In this document: positions 21,361 to 33,250 of the stretch, in pieces
Layout of the letters: the number at the start of each line of letters is the position of its first letter
Numbering within the stretch: the first letter of the stretch is position 1
Source: Dipteris shenzhenensis
Taxonomy: Eukaryota; Polypodiophyta; Polypodiopsida; Gleicheniales
NCBI GenBank assembly: GCA_047967505.1
Contig: CM106538.1
Strand: one strand, 5' to 3'
DNA: 64,000 nt
Position numbers and translations under genes: made by a program
The notes under the pieces: model-generated
Database searches by the model: none
What the model saw: the letters and a program-made list of their open reading frames with translations, nothing else
What the model was told of the DNA's origin: nothing

Positions 21361-22740
21361 AATTGAAAAAATTCTATGATTTGTATGTTGCATATTTGAT
21401 GAAACTAATTTTGCAAGATGTTTTATGAATCGTTGGATAATAGCATTGCATTATTCACAATTTCACTTCATAGTATCAGTCATGACAATCATGCAACCCA
21501 TATCCCAATGCATCCATGTTAAATACTTCGACAATTGCATAATAATAATTTGACATAATATGTCGCTTGATATAGCATTGAATTATTTAAACATCTACAT
21601 TAGTTACTTCAATTGCACATGTTTTGTGAAGTGTGTGATAATATCATTGCATTATTTACAATTTCACTTCAAAGTATGACAATTCCATGTAAAGCCCTTC
21701 AACCTCTTCACAATAATACTTTGACAAAATGTGTTGTTATAAGCATCAACACATTATTATACATTTCAAGTTATAAGCTGTTCGTATTCGTGTCTTGGAG
21801 TTCGCATCTTCGGAAACATTACTATTACAATAAATGAGCCCCCAAAAAAAAGGAGCCAATAGATGGCAATATCCATATAAGGTGTAGATAGGCAAAAATT
21901 GAAGCTAATAGATAGGTAAAACTGAAGCCAATGGGTGTGGCATGCCAAAAAAGATTTACACAAAGGTTTTTACATAACAACCCGTCTTGCAATAGGAGGC
22001 GGTTGGTGGGTGTCTTGGGCCCCTAGCAAGATATGTAGTCCATGTTGGTACCGGACCACGAAGCCTCCGCAGATAACGGTAAGCTTTCTAGCAGCATGTT
22101 GGCGATGATCAACATCCACAACAAGAAAAAGCATCCACAGATGCATTTTCTTAACTAAAAATAAATAAATTACGGGTGCGTCTATTTGGGCATCTACAGA
22201 CCCGCATCTATAGGCGCGTTTATACAACAAAGAAACGTGCCTATAGATGAGCTTTTAGACACTCTATAGAAATTTAAAAAAAAACAAAAAGACAGATACA
22301 TAGATGCGCTTATAGACTCTCTATAGAATCTTTTCTTTAAAATCAAAGCAGAATTTTGTGTGGGTTAATAGAATGTTGTGTATGTTGTGTATGCTATGTG
22401 GTTACAAGAATCCCATTTCCACATTATGCAATTCAATTCTTATAGCCAACTGCATTTTAATTAGCACGATTCCAAGCACGTCTATAGCCAACGATTACAA
22501 TTCTGAATAAAACATTACAACTCCAAAACATTTAGTTCACAAGGCATTCATTGATAGAATGTTACACAAGGAAATTGAAAGCCAAAAAAATAATAGGAGT
22601 ATATATTAATTCATAGCACAAAAAGTGCTTGTATGTACATATAGCATGAAGCCAAGCCAGGTCCTATGGCTTCAAGTACAAAAATTAAGAGGAGTGTAGA
22701 TATAAGAGAGGCATGAAGCCAAGCCAATGGCTTCAAGTAC
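21361..22740. other. mostly unique AT-rich region with CACTA family 2-like motifs
   Basis: I see no gene. Bases 22160-22330 and about 22480 carry the CGTCTATAG-type motif in both orientations (GGGTGCGTCTATTTGG, CGTGCCTATAGATGAGC, GATGCGCTTATAGAC), as at 5460-5590. Bases 22646-22747 contain a tandem duplication of GCATGAAGCCAAGCCA..GGCTTCAAGTACAAAAA. Unit II lacks this whole region: its sequence jumps from the equivalent of 20531 to 22731. Confidence 0.5.
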
Positions 22741-22831
22741 AAAAAAGAGTACCAAGCACTACTTTATGACTAAATCAGTCGCAAGTGACTATGGCAACGT
22801 ATGAGAGTAAATCAAAATAATGTGTTGTAGA

Positions 22832-22833
<2 letters not shown>

Positions 22834-22875
<42 letters not shown>

Positions 22876-22979
22876 ATGTGTGTGTCTGTGCACGCACGTG
22901 CATGCGTGTGTGCATGCATGTGCGTGTGCATGCGTGCACTTGCATGTGTAACTGCATGCGTGTGTGCATGTGTGCATGC

Positions 22980-23012
<33 letters not shown>
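22834..23012. repeat. (TG)n microsatellite with interrupted TGCATG/GTGTGC extension and (GA)n end
   Basis: A pure TG run of about 20 repeats (22834-22873) is followed by mixed GTGTGCATGCGTG and then GAGAGA at 22995-23012. The copy at 38577-38750 has a longer TG run and lacks part of the mixed segment, so it is length-variable. Open frames across it (Cys-Val or His-Thr repeats) are artefacts. Confidence 0.95.
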
Positions 23013-23013
<1 letters not shown>

Positions 23014-23308
23014 TTGACAACTATAAATTGGCATGCATATCAATAAGAAAACTTATAAGAACTTTAGAGGCCATTACCCAAGAGTCAGCAGACATTTTAG
23101 AGAACACCTCGATAATAAGAGTTTGAGTTCCACAACAGCAAGATGGCTACAGATACGCTTAGAGAAAGGCCCTAAATGCCCAATCGTTATTGCATACAAT
23201 TTTTAATTTGCCCTCATAAAATGTATGTATCAACTGCTTTTCATGATATATATAACTTTCATTTCTCATTCTACAAGATCTTACTTTATATTTTGCATTT
23301 TTTGTAGA

Positions 23309-23502
23309 TTCCACGATTAAGCGACTACTTTGACTTGGGTGTGGAGCTGTTCAAACAATAGTGCGTTGAAGATATTATCAACAACATCCAGAATTAGCCA
23401 ATCGATGCCCCTATTGATTGGGTTCCCCCTGCTCCACAAGTGTGGAGACCACCGCCTCCTCCATTCAATTTCGAAAGGGAATTTGTTCATGATTTTGTAT
23501 AA
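23309..23502 (+). pseudogene. possible last-exon fragment of an unidentified gene (unit I)
   Basis: After an acceptor-like TTTTTGTAG, the plus strand reads IPRLSDYFDLGVELFKQ. After a frame change it reads IDWVPPAPQVWRPPPPP then FNFEREFVHDFV and a stop at about 23502. Unit II has the same sequence but lacks 17 bases just after ELFKQ, so its frame runs on as YQQH. I do not recognise the family; the proline-rich end is all that stands out. Confidence 0.35.
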
Positions 23503-26200
23503 GTACCTCCTCACTAGTCTCTACCAACCATGTGTTTAGAGAGGATTACTTTATTTTTTTATTTCATATGTTTCATCGTAACTTCAATTGTTAAGTTTTT
23601 TAAACAAAGTGAATAGGTGCCCACGTGAGTTTTCAGCGGTACTAGATTAAATGGGAAAAACAAGGGCTAACGTTGACCGAAGAATTTAAATATTAAGGTG
23701 GCGCATTCTGATGTTTTGTCGCTGTGTGAATCTTCCACAAAAACACGTACTTCATTAATTTTGGACCGAGCAATGTCCAAATTAATGTTTCTTGGAGCAA
23801 ACATTGCTATTTCTAATTCAATTATGATTCATAGGGCCAATAATGTGATGTAGAGCATTGCGTTTCATTTGCTTTCTCTTCACCACGGTGAAATAGAATA
23901 TCCACATATCAAAATAAATACAGAATGTCACACAAGGCCGATGATTTACGTAAGTGCAAATCCCGATTCTCTCATACGATGATTTACGCAAGTGCAAATC
24001 CTGATGTGCACAGGCCCTAATCGTCTCCATCCTCTCCCTTTCCTTCTCCATCTTCTCCCTTTCCCTCTCACATCCCCTCCTTCCTTCTGCCTCTTTTATT
24101 GTTGGCAATATCTCGTGAATATGGGATATGTATATTTTGCTGTATCAAGTTTCGAAGTCCGAGACTGGACTCTGGAGTAAGTTTACTGCGCGGTGCACCG
24201 AGAAATTGCGAGAATCACAATTGCGCGGCGCATCATATATGTCGTATCAAATGAGACGTGGGACCAGGAGAACAGTTTCAAAAAGATCCATCACTGACAA
24301 GACGTGAATGTGATGTGTCTCTCGCTCGTGTCAAATCTACCACCTTGCATTACGACCTCAGTAGTCAGGTCCTCAGTAGATGGTGTGACGGTAAGCATGA
24401 ACCTTTCATGCGTGGCGTGTTACCCGTGTAAGCGTGAGCCACTGCGCACCACTTAACTAGAATGAAGTGTTTTTGGACTTCAACGTAGCAAGGTAAATTC
24501 TGCTGCCAAACTCAGCAGCAGCCAGAGTGACGCAATTGTTTGAATTACGGACTAAAGACAACTCAAAAGGAAAGAGATCAGACGTTAGGAGAATAAAAGC
24601 CAAATGACGATGCAACAGTGCGTATGTATCCATTGAACGTACATGCGTACAAATAGCCCATCCGGGAGGGAGATGGTTGCAACTGATTTCATGCTTTGAA
24701 TTCGCACACACCCTTTTACAACGTTTCACATCTCCTTCAATCTACTACTAACATAGATGAACATTTATTCTCCTCTATTTAACACAGTTGCGTAATGCTA
24801 CGGTTACACAATACTTCAACAGCAATCAGAATTGTCCCCCCCACACAATGTGCCCCCGGAGTCACGATAATGGCCGGATACTCCCCGAGATAGAGAATCC
24901 TCGGGGTCGGAATGGAGTGATAGAAACTTTAGAGACTGGAGACGAATTCGTCCTGGCAACGGAATGCCCACCCAAAGAAACTCTAAAGGAGACGGAACTC
25001 TCCTGGGAGTCGGATCAAAGCCTTTGGAGTCCAAAACAAGCATTGGACTAGAGTTTAGATAAGTTTAGATAAGCATTGGACTAGATTTTGGAGGCCTTGT
25101 AGCAGGAGCTGGATCTCCGAACCAATGTCTCCCACTGCCTTTTCCCGTACTGCATCCTTGGGTCACCGGTGGATGCATGAAAGGTCCCGGAGTGGAGACA
25201 ACCAGTGGTACTATTGACGACTAACTTTTCAGCACTCTGAAATGGTTTTCATACTCGAAATTCAAATTCGATGCTATCGTGGTCATCAATTCGAAATGCA
25301 AATTCAAAGCTATCACTCTCATCAGATAGTAATAGGGAGCCAAATTTTTGTTTTTTAGCTTACCAAAAATAATTTGGAAGAAAGAAAACTCTGAAAGACA
25401 CTCTTTAGGTGAGTGAGGGATGGTGGTACTAAGGCAATGTTCATCCAAAAAATGGTTCACCAACAAGTTCTTATTTCTCAATATTCAAATGTAGAAAGTC
25501 TAAACCATTTGGAGAATGAGGAATGTATTAAGGTAGGTGCAAGTAATCATATGTCTCATGAAGAAGAATGTACTTTTTAAATGCATTCGAATGAGAATTA
25601 AAAGAAAATGTAATCATGTCCCACACAAGATTGAAGAATAAAAAATATCCTGCGTCATAGTGTTGAAAATTTTACATAGAGTATAGGAGATGCTGTATTT
25701 ATTCCATCAATGGTTCAAAGCCTCTTATTAGTTGGCTCTTAGTTGGCCAAATGACTGAAAGGGAATGGTGCTAGATTTTAGAAAATTAGGTTGGACGATT
25801 TGAAAAATGTACAATCCACAGAAATTTATTGCAAACAAGTGTAAAGATTAGATAATATTTTGAACTTTCAGTTCATCCATGCCTATCCAAAGAGACTTGA
25901 TAGCATCTCATCAAAACCATAATCCTTACTTAAGTGCCCTATGGCATTAGAGGTTTGGACACCTCAATTTCAAAACCTTGGTTTCACTCCAGCAAACAAA
26001 CATGGTCTAAAGCCTTTCGTGTTTCATGGGAAATTCACAACATCAATCATTTCCCATTCTTGGTCAAGGAGCATTGACATACTCTAGATCATCCATTCTT
26101 ATGTTTGGAGATATGCATGACCTTTATTTACTAATACACATGGGCCCTATTCCGATGCTTAAGCACTAACGTTTAGCATGCGTGGGGTGCTAATCGTCAG
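23503..26200. other. non-coding or unrecognised part of duplicated unit I
   Basis: The matching region of unit II is 39220-41940, at an offset of about 15742 with very few differences. Frames up to 96 residues exist on both strands (for example plus 24788-25051, MRNATVTQYFNSNQN..) but none has a recognisable motif. Around 24860-25040 the sequence has mirrored GGATACTCCCCGAGATAG-type and GGAGAC runs reminiscent of old LTR sequence, which I cannot prove. Confidence 0.4.
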
Positions 26201-26222
26201 TAACCAAAGTGGGATTCGTTAA

Positions 26223-26363
26223 GTGTCGCTATATAGCCAAGTTTAAAGAGCATCACTATATAGCGACATTTATTAGACTTGTAAATAGTCGCTATATAGC
26301 GACACTTATTAGACTTGTGAATGGTCGCTATATAGTGACACTAAGACAATTTCCTATAGCGAT
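26223..26363. repeat. CACTA family 1 subterminal motif cluster, 3' side of unit I element
   Basis: GTGTCGCTATATAGCC, CATCACTATATAGCGACA, AGTCGCTATATAGCGACAC and GGTCGCTATATAGTGACAC recur every 30-36 bp, plus a partial copy at 26352. With the cluster at 30292-30452 they bracket the CACTA coding region (26566-30253), which fits opposite ends of one element. Terminal inverted repeats were not found. Confidence 0.8.
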
Positions 26364-26565
26364 GTTTTACAGAGAGTGTTTTTTTCCATACCGACTTTAA
26401 AAGATAGTTTTCCCCAATGACAAAATTTTTTTCCCTTTTCATACATGTTTGATCCTTTGAGAGAATAAAAGTACAAGAGCATGTACATCAAGCCTTTGAA
26501 GCTCATATATTCATGTCTAAGTTTGAGATGAAAAAAATCAATGAAGAGCATTGACATCAACAGCT

Positions 26566-26868
26566 TCATCCTAAGCCAAGTTTAATGCACCAAACAAGTC
26601 TAACTCTAACTCTATACCGAGTTGATCTCCTATCATCATTGTACTCTAGCATCGTACATTCACCTAAGACTTGATCATCTTCTTCAATAAAGTGTGGTGA
26701 TTCTTGATGATTGTCATCTTCTTCCTCAATATCGTGATCTCCATCTTCCTCTCGTACGATGTCATTATGTGTATCTTTTTCTTGGCTCATATTATGATCT
26801 TTATCTTCTTTGCTAGATCCATCCGGATCAATTGGATCCAAAATTGGTAGTGGCATCTCCATATCCAC
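26566..26868 (-). pseudogene. CACTA family 1 acidic C-terminal exon (unit I)
   Basis: The minus-strand frame reads MDMEMPLPILDPIDPDG then a Glu/Asp/His-rich tail (HDIEEEDDNHQE). Upstream at 26890-26960 is DPRWWYVIQVAP followed by a stop. It is the end of the DUF4216-containing protein, lost from copy L. Highly acidic ends are common in this protein class; the role is unknown. Confidence 0.6.
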
Positions 26869-27070
26869 GTCTCTATCTTCAAAAATTTGCTTACTTCATG
26901 GTGCAACTTGGATCACGTACCACCATCTTGGATCAAAACGATCCGGATGAAAAATCACCTATATTAAAGATGGGTGCCAAATGCCATCAATTATATATAT
27001 GAAATTATGCTTAAGTACATGTATCAATGGATCTTAAAAAATGAAAGCGATGATTAATTAAATCATTAGT

Positions 27071-27475
27071 ATGCACCTCCTCACAATGCTCGGGAAGAAC
27101 AAAAGCATCATTTTCATTGGTCCAAAGTTTGGTGGAGTCTATTCCAAAGAAACCACAACTGTCTTTTCTTACTATCGCATGGGGACTATTGTAAATAGTT
27201 CTAGACCATTTTACATCAAGAATGGAAATACTAAATTATCTGAAATCAATTTCATAGATTTTGTGTGTGGTTCCACAATAATCCAACTGTGAGGAGAGAA
27301 GATTGGTATCCAAAGCACTTGCTCGGCTATCTTGTGTGAAGTTAGCCATGACTTCACAATCATACATGACTCTCTTTGAATCGATGCATTTCACGCGAAA
27401 ATGGCATCCATATGACCATAATGGACTATACTTTTTGTACTGCAAAAGAGCATCATTAAAACAATGAAGATGCAT
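27071..27475 (-). pseudogene. CACTA family 1 DUF4216-domain exon (unit I)
   Basis: Minus-strand reading gives VKCIDSKRVMYDCEVMANF, FTQDSRASALDTNLLSS, a frame break near 27236, and then the DUF4216 end corresponding to FVLPEHCEEV. It is close to copy L (13376-13773), with independent substitutions. It lies in normal order after DUF4218. Confidence 0.7.
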
Positions 27476-27505
27476 CTATTTTATAGCGTATATTGTCACA
27501 AATAA

Positions 27506-28177
27506 TTACTTTATTATGTCAAGAGGTAAGAAACTTACATGCATCATACATCCAGATGATAACTCTCGCTCGCACTTGTTTATTGTCTCTCCATCGCGTT
27601 CGGCTTTACGTAGAGCCAGTTGTAGCCAATGAAGTGACATGTAAGTGGGGAGATAGGTGAGATCCCATGGATATGGTTGCGATCGCCTGTACATTACTCT
27701 GAATCTCATCCTTGCATTTATTCTTTCTACTTTGGCTGCTTCATATCTCTCAATCCACTTCTGCATCTCCTTGCTATTGAGGATACAAAGCTTATTGAAT
27801 TTCTCCATTTGCTCTTCGCTCATCTTTCTTTCAATCCCTTTTCCTTGGTGAACCTCACCAACGATGTGATCATCATCCTTGTTATGCCAAGCTTGCGGCA
27901 TATTGGGATCTGTGGATGCAAGAAACTCCGTGATATATACTAATGACTCTTGCACAAGCCATCCCTCTACCATGCTTGCTTCCGGTCTAACTCTTTGTCT
28001 TACAAATCCCTTCAAAGTTTTCATAAACCGCTCGAGAAAAAATATCGACTGACTATGAACGGTACCTGCAATGGCCACCTCATCAACTATGTGCACAAGC
28101 AAGTGCACTTGAGTTGTCTTAATGCTCGAGGGAAAGTGCTTCTTAAGCAAGCGTACGGCTTCGATGGATTCCATCAT
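27506..28177 (-). pseudogene. CACTA family 1 DUF4218-domain exon (unit I), open
   Basis: The 223-residue open frame has VRLLKKHFPSSIKTTQ, HLLVHIVDEVAIAGTVH, FMKTLKGFVRQRVRPE and the charged tail MQKWIERYEAAKVER. It is a sister of 13823-14512. In unit II a 601-bp deletion removed most of this exon. Confidence 0.8.
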
Positions 28178-28539
28178 AGCCTTATCGATGCTCGATATAG
28201 AGATCTGTTTTTGAGATATCCACCTATTTCACATGCCCATGTAAGATATATTCATAATCAGTCTAGAGATTATTCAACTTAAATTGAAGAAAATGCAATC
28301 AATGCGATTTGATAGTAAGCACACCTCACAATACCACTGATTTTGAATATAGCATTTCTACCATCTTCTTGTAATAAGTACCCTTTTATTGTAATTGGAA
28401 GAATGAACTATCAAAGCAACAAAGAAGTCATGTCAATAATATAACATAATCATAATTACACTAATGCATCACGATTATCAGTATACTAATCCTACATTAG
28501 AATACCTGTAAGACCTTGTGCCAATCATGGGAATCCTCA

Positions 28540-28877
28540 ATGTGCCATCAGTGGACCGATGAGATGCATGCCAAGTCATCAACTCCGCTATGGATTTGCA
28601 TCGGAACATGTGTTGTATTCTTGCAATGATGGGAAAGTGTCTCAAGACCTTTACCGGTATCTACTCACCTTGCAAGTCATCTCTATATCATTGTTCCCCA
28701 CACTTCGGCTAAATCTCCATGCTCACGATGATGAAAGAGAATACAATCATTATGGCAAGCATGGATGGTATCATAATCCATACCCACAGTTGTTAGCATC
28801 TTCTTTGCTTCATCTCTTGATGTGGGCATGGTATTTGGTGTAGGCAACATCTTCTGGAGTAACCTATCACAGTTCAA
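28540..28877 (-). pseudogene. CACTA family 1 TNP2 N-terminal remnant (unit I), core deleted
   Basis: The minus-strand frame reads MLPTPNTMPTSRDEAKK and MVGMDYDTIHACHND-type sequence. At 28530 it jumps from the TNP2 end (CCAATCATGGGA) to GGAATCCTCAATGTG. Compared with copy L this deletes about 1.1 kb (14842-15928), including both catalytic Asp regions. Units I and II share the deletion, so the element was already defective before duplication. Confidence 0.7.
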
Positions 28878-28929
28878 ACATACATAGGCTTGGAATAATG
28901 ATGATTCTCAAACATACATGATGATTCTC

Positions 28930-29470
28930 ACCTCTCTTTTTCGTTTTCCCCTTTTCTTTCTCTTTTCCCCTTTTCTTTCTCTTTTTCCCTCTTTCAAAGC
29001 AACAAAGAAGTCATGTCACTAATCCTACAGCTTGAAATACCTGTAAGACATTGAGCAAGCTTAGAATCCTACAGCCTAACATTGAGCAAACATTTATAGA
29101 CTCCAACACTCTTTAAATTAGAGTGATAGAAGTCTGTATCTATTTGCTCAATGGTAGGCTATTAAAGCTTCACATGGGAAAAAAGAGAGGAGAAAAGAGA
29201 GAAAAAGAGAGGAGAAAAAAGAGAGAAAAAGAGAGGAGAAAGAGGAGAAAAGAGAGGAGAAAAAAGACAGAAAAAGAGAGGAGATAAGAGAGAAAAAGAG
29301 AGAAAGTGAAAAGAGAAAAATTGGGGATAAAAGAGAGAAAAAAAGAGAAGGAAAGAGAGGGGAAAAGAGAGGAAAAGAGAGGAGAAAAAAGACAGAAAAA
29401 GAGAGGAGATAAGGAGAAAAAGAGAGGAGAAAAGAGACGAAAACTAGAGAGGATAAAAGAGAGAATGACA
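28930..29470. repeat. insertion with pyrimidine/purine tracts inside the CACTA remnant (unit I)
   Basis: Compared with copy L near 16263, about 560 bp are added. There is a short CT-rich run (28932-28992), a stretch with AGCAACAAAGAAGTCATGTC copied from the nearby intron, and a ~300-bp polypurine run (29162-29470; GAGAAAAAGAGAGGAG). Frames over it (Lys/Arg/Glu or Ser/Phe/Leu) are composition artefacts. Unit II has the same tract at 44070-44620. Confidence 0.75.
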
Positions 29471-29589
29471 AAAGAAAGTCACAATTTAAACATACATAGG
29501 CTTCAAATAATGATGATTCTCAAACATACATACATGATTCTCAAAACATACAATATCCAAATAATGAGTCAAATTAATGCACGATCTAA

Positions 29590-30253
29590 CCTCATTAAGG
29601 CCGAGACACTTGTATCTGACCACCGATATTTTGCTTGCAGATTCAAGATTCAGAGACAAGCCTATAGTTTAGACATCCTAGCACCCTCGTTCAACTATGT
29701 TGATTGCAACTCCCGCATATTGACCTCAGACTCTGACATCACGTGTACATGTGATGTAGTGTCCCTAAAAATAGAATCCATCATGTTCCCATATCCTCGT
29801 CATCATTTGGCACATCCAGGAGACTATAGTCTTGCTCAAAGTGTGAAGGTATATGGGCACCCTTGCCACCCTCCTCATCCTGTCTCAAGATTTTGTATAA
29901 ATATAAGATCTTGTCCCAAGGTTTCGTGTCATAATGGTATCCAATATTAATCACAAACTCAAATAGCATTGACTTACCGATGATCCATCACCACGTGCAA
30001 CACCAACAATAGGTACTAGTTCGGACTCCTCCCTATACATCTGCAAGCGGCACATGACAATATGATGTTGATGTCGTACTTCTCGCTTGGAATGAGTGCA
30101 ATGACAATACAACCTCTCCGTAAGCCACTCTACACTCTCAAGCATTGGCGCATCATCTGACGAGTTTCCACTCGTCCCTTCCATTTGCACACTTCCAAAA
30201 TCACAGCATGAGCTACAAGGAAATCTATTAAGATCCAAAAAATAGCCACCCAT
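29590..30253 (-). pseudogene. CACTA family 1 N-terminal exons (unit I)
   Basis: From 30253 the minus strand has an upstream in-frame extension (MGGYFLDLNRFPCSS). It then reads MEGTSGNSSDDAPM, the Cys/His cluster YCHCTHSKREVRHQHH and, after a break near 29951, HIPSHFEQDYSLLD. One Cys of the cluster in copy L (HCTHC) is Ser here, so the zinc site is damaged. The order matches 16380-16919. Confidence 0.6.
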
Positions 30254-30291
30254 GAGCTCCTTTTCTCTCTTGTGACAATAGGTGCCCTTAA

Positions 30292-30452
30292 CCGTCGCTA
30301 TATAGCGATGGTTTGCCCTGAACTGTTGCTATATAGCAACGCTTTGCCTTGTTCCGTCGTTGTATAGCGACGCTTTTTGGATAAACGCCGCTATATAGTG
30401 ACTGACCAGCATTGCTATACAGTGACTGACCAGCGTCGCTATATAGCGACGC
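30292..30452. repeat. CACTA family 1 subterminal palindrome cluster, 5' side of unit I element
   Basis: Six palindromic copies occur: CGTCGCTATATAGCGATG, GTTGCTATATAGCAAC, CGTCGTTGTATAGCGACG, GCCGCTATATAGTGAC, ATTGCTATACAGTGAC and CGTCGCTATATAGCGACG. Paired C-to-T and G-to-A changes keep some copies symmetric. Confidence 0.85.
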
Positions 30453-31080
30453 TGAGGGCTTAAACCCAAACCCCCGCACGATGCCGTCTTTCACATGTCT
30501 ATTGCAAGAAAAAAAAATTCTCCTCCCACGTTATATTCGACGACCTCGCTTTCTGGCTCCTCTCTATTCCCCACTCCTCACCCCTACCTAGCCCCTCTCC
30601 CAACACTTGTGCTCCCTTTCCACTCTTCTCCCTGTCTGCTTGTGTGAATTTTGAAAGAAAGTTTTTTAAGAAGGTGGGTCTCTTAAACAATGTAGATTCA
30701 TTTTTTATGAGATTTCATTTTGTGAGTGTTGAAGCATGTTTCTCCTTTTATTTCTAAGTCTATGTGCTAATTTTCATGCTTGATTTTCAAAGCTTAAGGA
30801 CAAAAAAAGAGATTTGGTGAAAGAAAGAAGACTCACCTCTTCTCTTTTTGGTATTTCTCTTCCTCCTCTTTCTCCTTGTTTGTAGGATGATGCTTTCTCC
30901 TTGTTTGTAGGCATCTCCAAACTCATCCAATCCCTTTGAAAAGTTGCTCCTCCTTCCTCTAACTAGTTATCTGAAAAAATGGTATGTTTTCTCTTTTTTG
31001 TAGGCCCGCCAAAACACGAAACACGGTTCGAGCTGACTTTTCTCTTATGCATATGCTTTCCCTCATATGCATTGTGAGCA
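30453..31080. other. CACTA flank with CT-rich splice-like sequence (unit I)
   Basis: This is conserved with 17255-17880 and 45598-46200. It ends with a mosaic. GGTTCGAG is followed by TTTTCTCTTATGCATATGCTTTCCC, a fragment of the pyrimidine tract. Then ATTGTGAGCAGGTACATAC appears, the reverse complement of the DUF4216 exon edge. No gene is called. Confidence 0.5.
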
Positions 31081-31084
31081 GGTA

Positions 31085-31805
31085 CATACTAATGAATTTC
31101 TCCATTTGCTCTTCACTCATCTTTCTTTCAATCCCTTTTCCTTGAGGGACCTTACCAATGGTGCGATCATCATCCTTGTTGTGCCAAGCTTGCGGCATAT
31201 CAGGATCCGTGGATGCAAGAAACTCTGTGATATATACTAACGACTCTTGCACAAGCCATCCCTCTACCATGCTTGCTTCCGGTCTTGCTCTTTGTCTTAC
31301 AAACCCCTTTAAAGTTTTCATAAACCGCTCGAGAAAAAACATCCATGGATTATGAACGGTACCTGCTATAGCCACCTCATCAACTATGTGCACAAGCAAG
31401 TGGACTTGAGTTGTCATAATGCTTGAGGGAAAGTGCTTCTCAAGCAAGCATATGGCTTCGATGGATTCCACCCTAGCCTTCTCGATGCTCGATATAGAGA
31501 TCTCTTTTTGAGATATCCACCTATTTCACATGTCCATGCATATGTAAGATATTTGAGATATCCACCTATTTCACATGTCCATTAAGAAAATACATAATGC
31601 GATTTGATAGTAAGCATACCTCACAATACTACAGATCTTGAATATAGCATTTCTAACATCTTCTTGTAAGCACCCTTTTATTGTAATTGGAAGGATGAAC
31701 TATCAAAGCAACAATGAAATCATGTCAACAATATAACATAATAATAATTACGCTAACGCATCACTATTATCGGTACACTAATTCTACTTAGAATACCTGT
31801 AAGAC
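31085..31805 (-). pseudogene. second CACTA family 1 DUF4218 fragment plus intron (unit I)
   Basis: The minus-strand frame (31471 to about 31085) encodes LLEKHFPSSIMTTQVH, FMKTLKGFVRQRARPE, GWLVQESLVYITEFL and RKMSEEQMEKF, then runs into unrelated sequence. It is closer to copy L than to the DUF4218 exon at 27506-28177 in the same unit. Bases 31490-31805 are the intron and the edge of TNP2 (CCTGTAAGACCTTGTGCCAA). Both ends are breakpoints. Confidence 0.75.
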
Positions 31806-32091
31806 CTTGTGCCAATTACACTAATTCTCTTTTTGGTATTTCTCTTCCTCCTCTTTCTCCTTGTTTATAGACTTATGCTTTCTCCTTGTTTGTAGGCTTC
31901 TCTAAACTCATCCAATCCCTTTGAAAAGTTGCTTCTCCAAACTCCTCCTTCCTCTAACTAGTTATCTGAAAAAATGGTATGTTTTCTCTTTTTTGTAGGG
32001 CTAGGCCACGAAACACGGTTCGAGGCTTTTCTAGGTAAGAAAGTGCTTCCTATTTTTCCCTTTTGTTATTTTCGTTATTTGCATTGGCCTA

Positions 32092-33250
32092 CAGCTAACG
32101 CCTTAAGCGTTAGCTGGAGTGATGGGCATAGGCACCCTCTCTTTCCCTCTCTTTCCCTCTCTTCTCTTATTCCCTCTCTCTTTTTCTCTTATTCATATGT
32201 TTTTCCTTCTCTTATGCTTATGCTCTTTTCCCCTCTTCTTTTTCCCTTCTTTCAATCGCCTTTCCCCTCTTCCTTCTCTTATTTTCCACTCTTTTTTCCT
32301 CTCTTTTTCTCCTCTTTTTATAAGCTCATAAGCACAATCTTATGCTTTCTCTCTTTTTCTCTTATGCTTATATGCTCATGCATAAGCATAAGCATATGCT
32401 GTCTTTCTTTTTCTCTTATGCTTATGCTCTTTTTCCCTCTTCCTTCTCTTATGCTTATGCTCTTTTCCTCTCTTCTTTTCCCCCTCTTCCTTCTCTTCTT
32501 TTTTCCTCTTCTTTTTCCCCTCTTTCAATCTCTTTTCCCCTGTTCCTTCTCTTATGCCTATGCTCTTTTCCCCTCTTTGAATCGCTTTTCCCCTCTTTCG
32601 ATCTCTTTTCCCCTCTTCCTAAAGTCTCTTATGCTTATGCTCTTTTCCTCTCTTCTTTTTCCCCTCTTTCGATCTCTTTTCCTCTCTTCCTTCTCTTATG
32701 CTTATGCTCTTTTCCTCTCTTCTTTTTCCCCTTTTTCGATCTCTTTTCCCCTTCTCCTTCTCTTTTTTTTCCCCCTTCTTTTTCCCCTCTTTCAATCTCT
32801 TTTTCCCTCTTCCTTATGCTTATGCTTATGCATGAGCATATGTCTCCTCCTTCTTCTCTTCTTTTCCTTTTCTAATGCTTATGCTTATGCATGGGCATAT
32901 GTCTTCTTCTTCTTCTCCTTCTCCTTGTCCTTTCCTTCTCTTCTTTTTCCCTCTCTTTCTCTCTTCTTTTCATAAGTATATGCCTATGCCTATGCCTATG
33001 CTTATGCTTATGCTTATGCATGAGCATATGCTCATATGCTTATGTATAAGCATAAGCACATGCTTTCTCTCTTTTTTCTCTTATGCATATTTGGTTCTTT
33101 TTCCCTCTTTCAATCTCTTTTTTCCTTTTCTTTCTCTTCTTTTCCCCTCTGCTTCTCTTATGCTTGTCCTTCTCTTTTGCTTCTCTTATGCTTCTCCATC
33201 TCTTATGCATATGCTTTCCCTCATATGCTTTTCGCTTCTTACTTGCTCTT
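32092..33250. repeat. long homopyrimidine tract with TTATGC repeats (unit I)
   Basis: The tract starts with the CAGCTAACGC hairpin (32092-32116). It then runs as CTCTTTTCCCCTCTTCC-type pyrimidines with CTTATGCTTATGC blocks to about 33250. It is the inverted counterpart of 11870-13045. It lies directly upstream of the DDE-like gene ATG at 33311. The 333-residue open frame across it is not a gene. Confidence 0.88.

Noticed and set aside
24816-25043. Overlapping frames on both strands as a real small gene
   Set aside because: Conservation between units I and II only reflects recent duplication, and neither frame has a motif or a splice/promoter context.
26165-26200. CACTAACGTTTAGCATGC as the end of the unit I CACTA element
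   Set aside because: It sits outside the motif cluster as expected, but I found no matching inverted end near 30460-30520 and no 3-bp target duplication.
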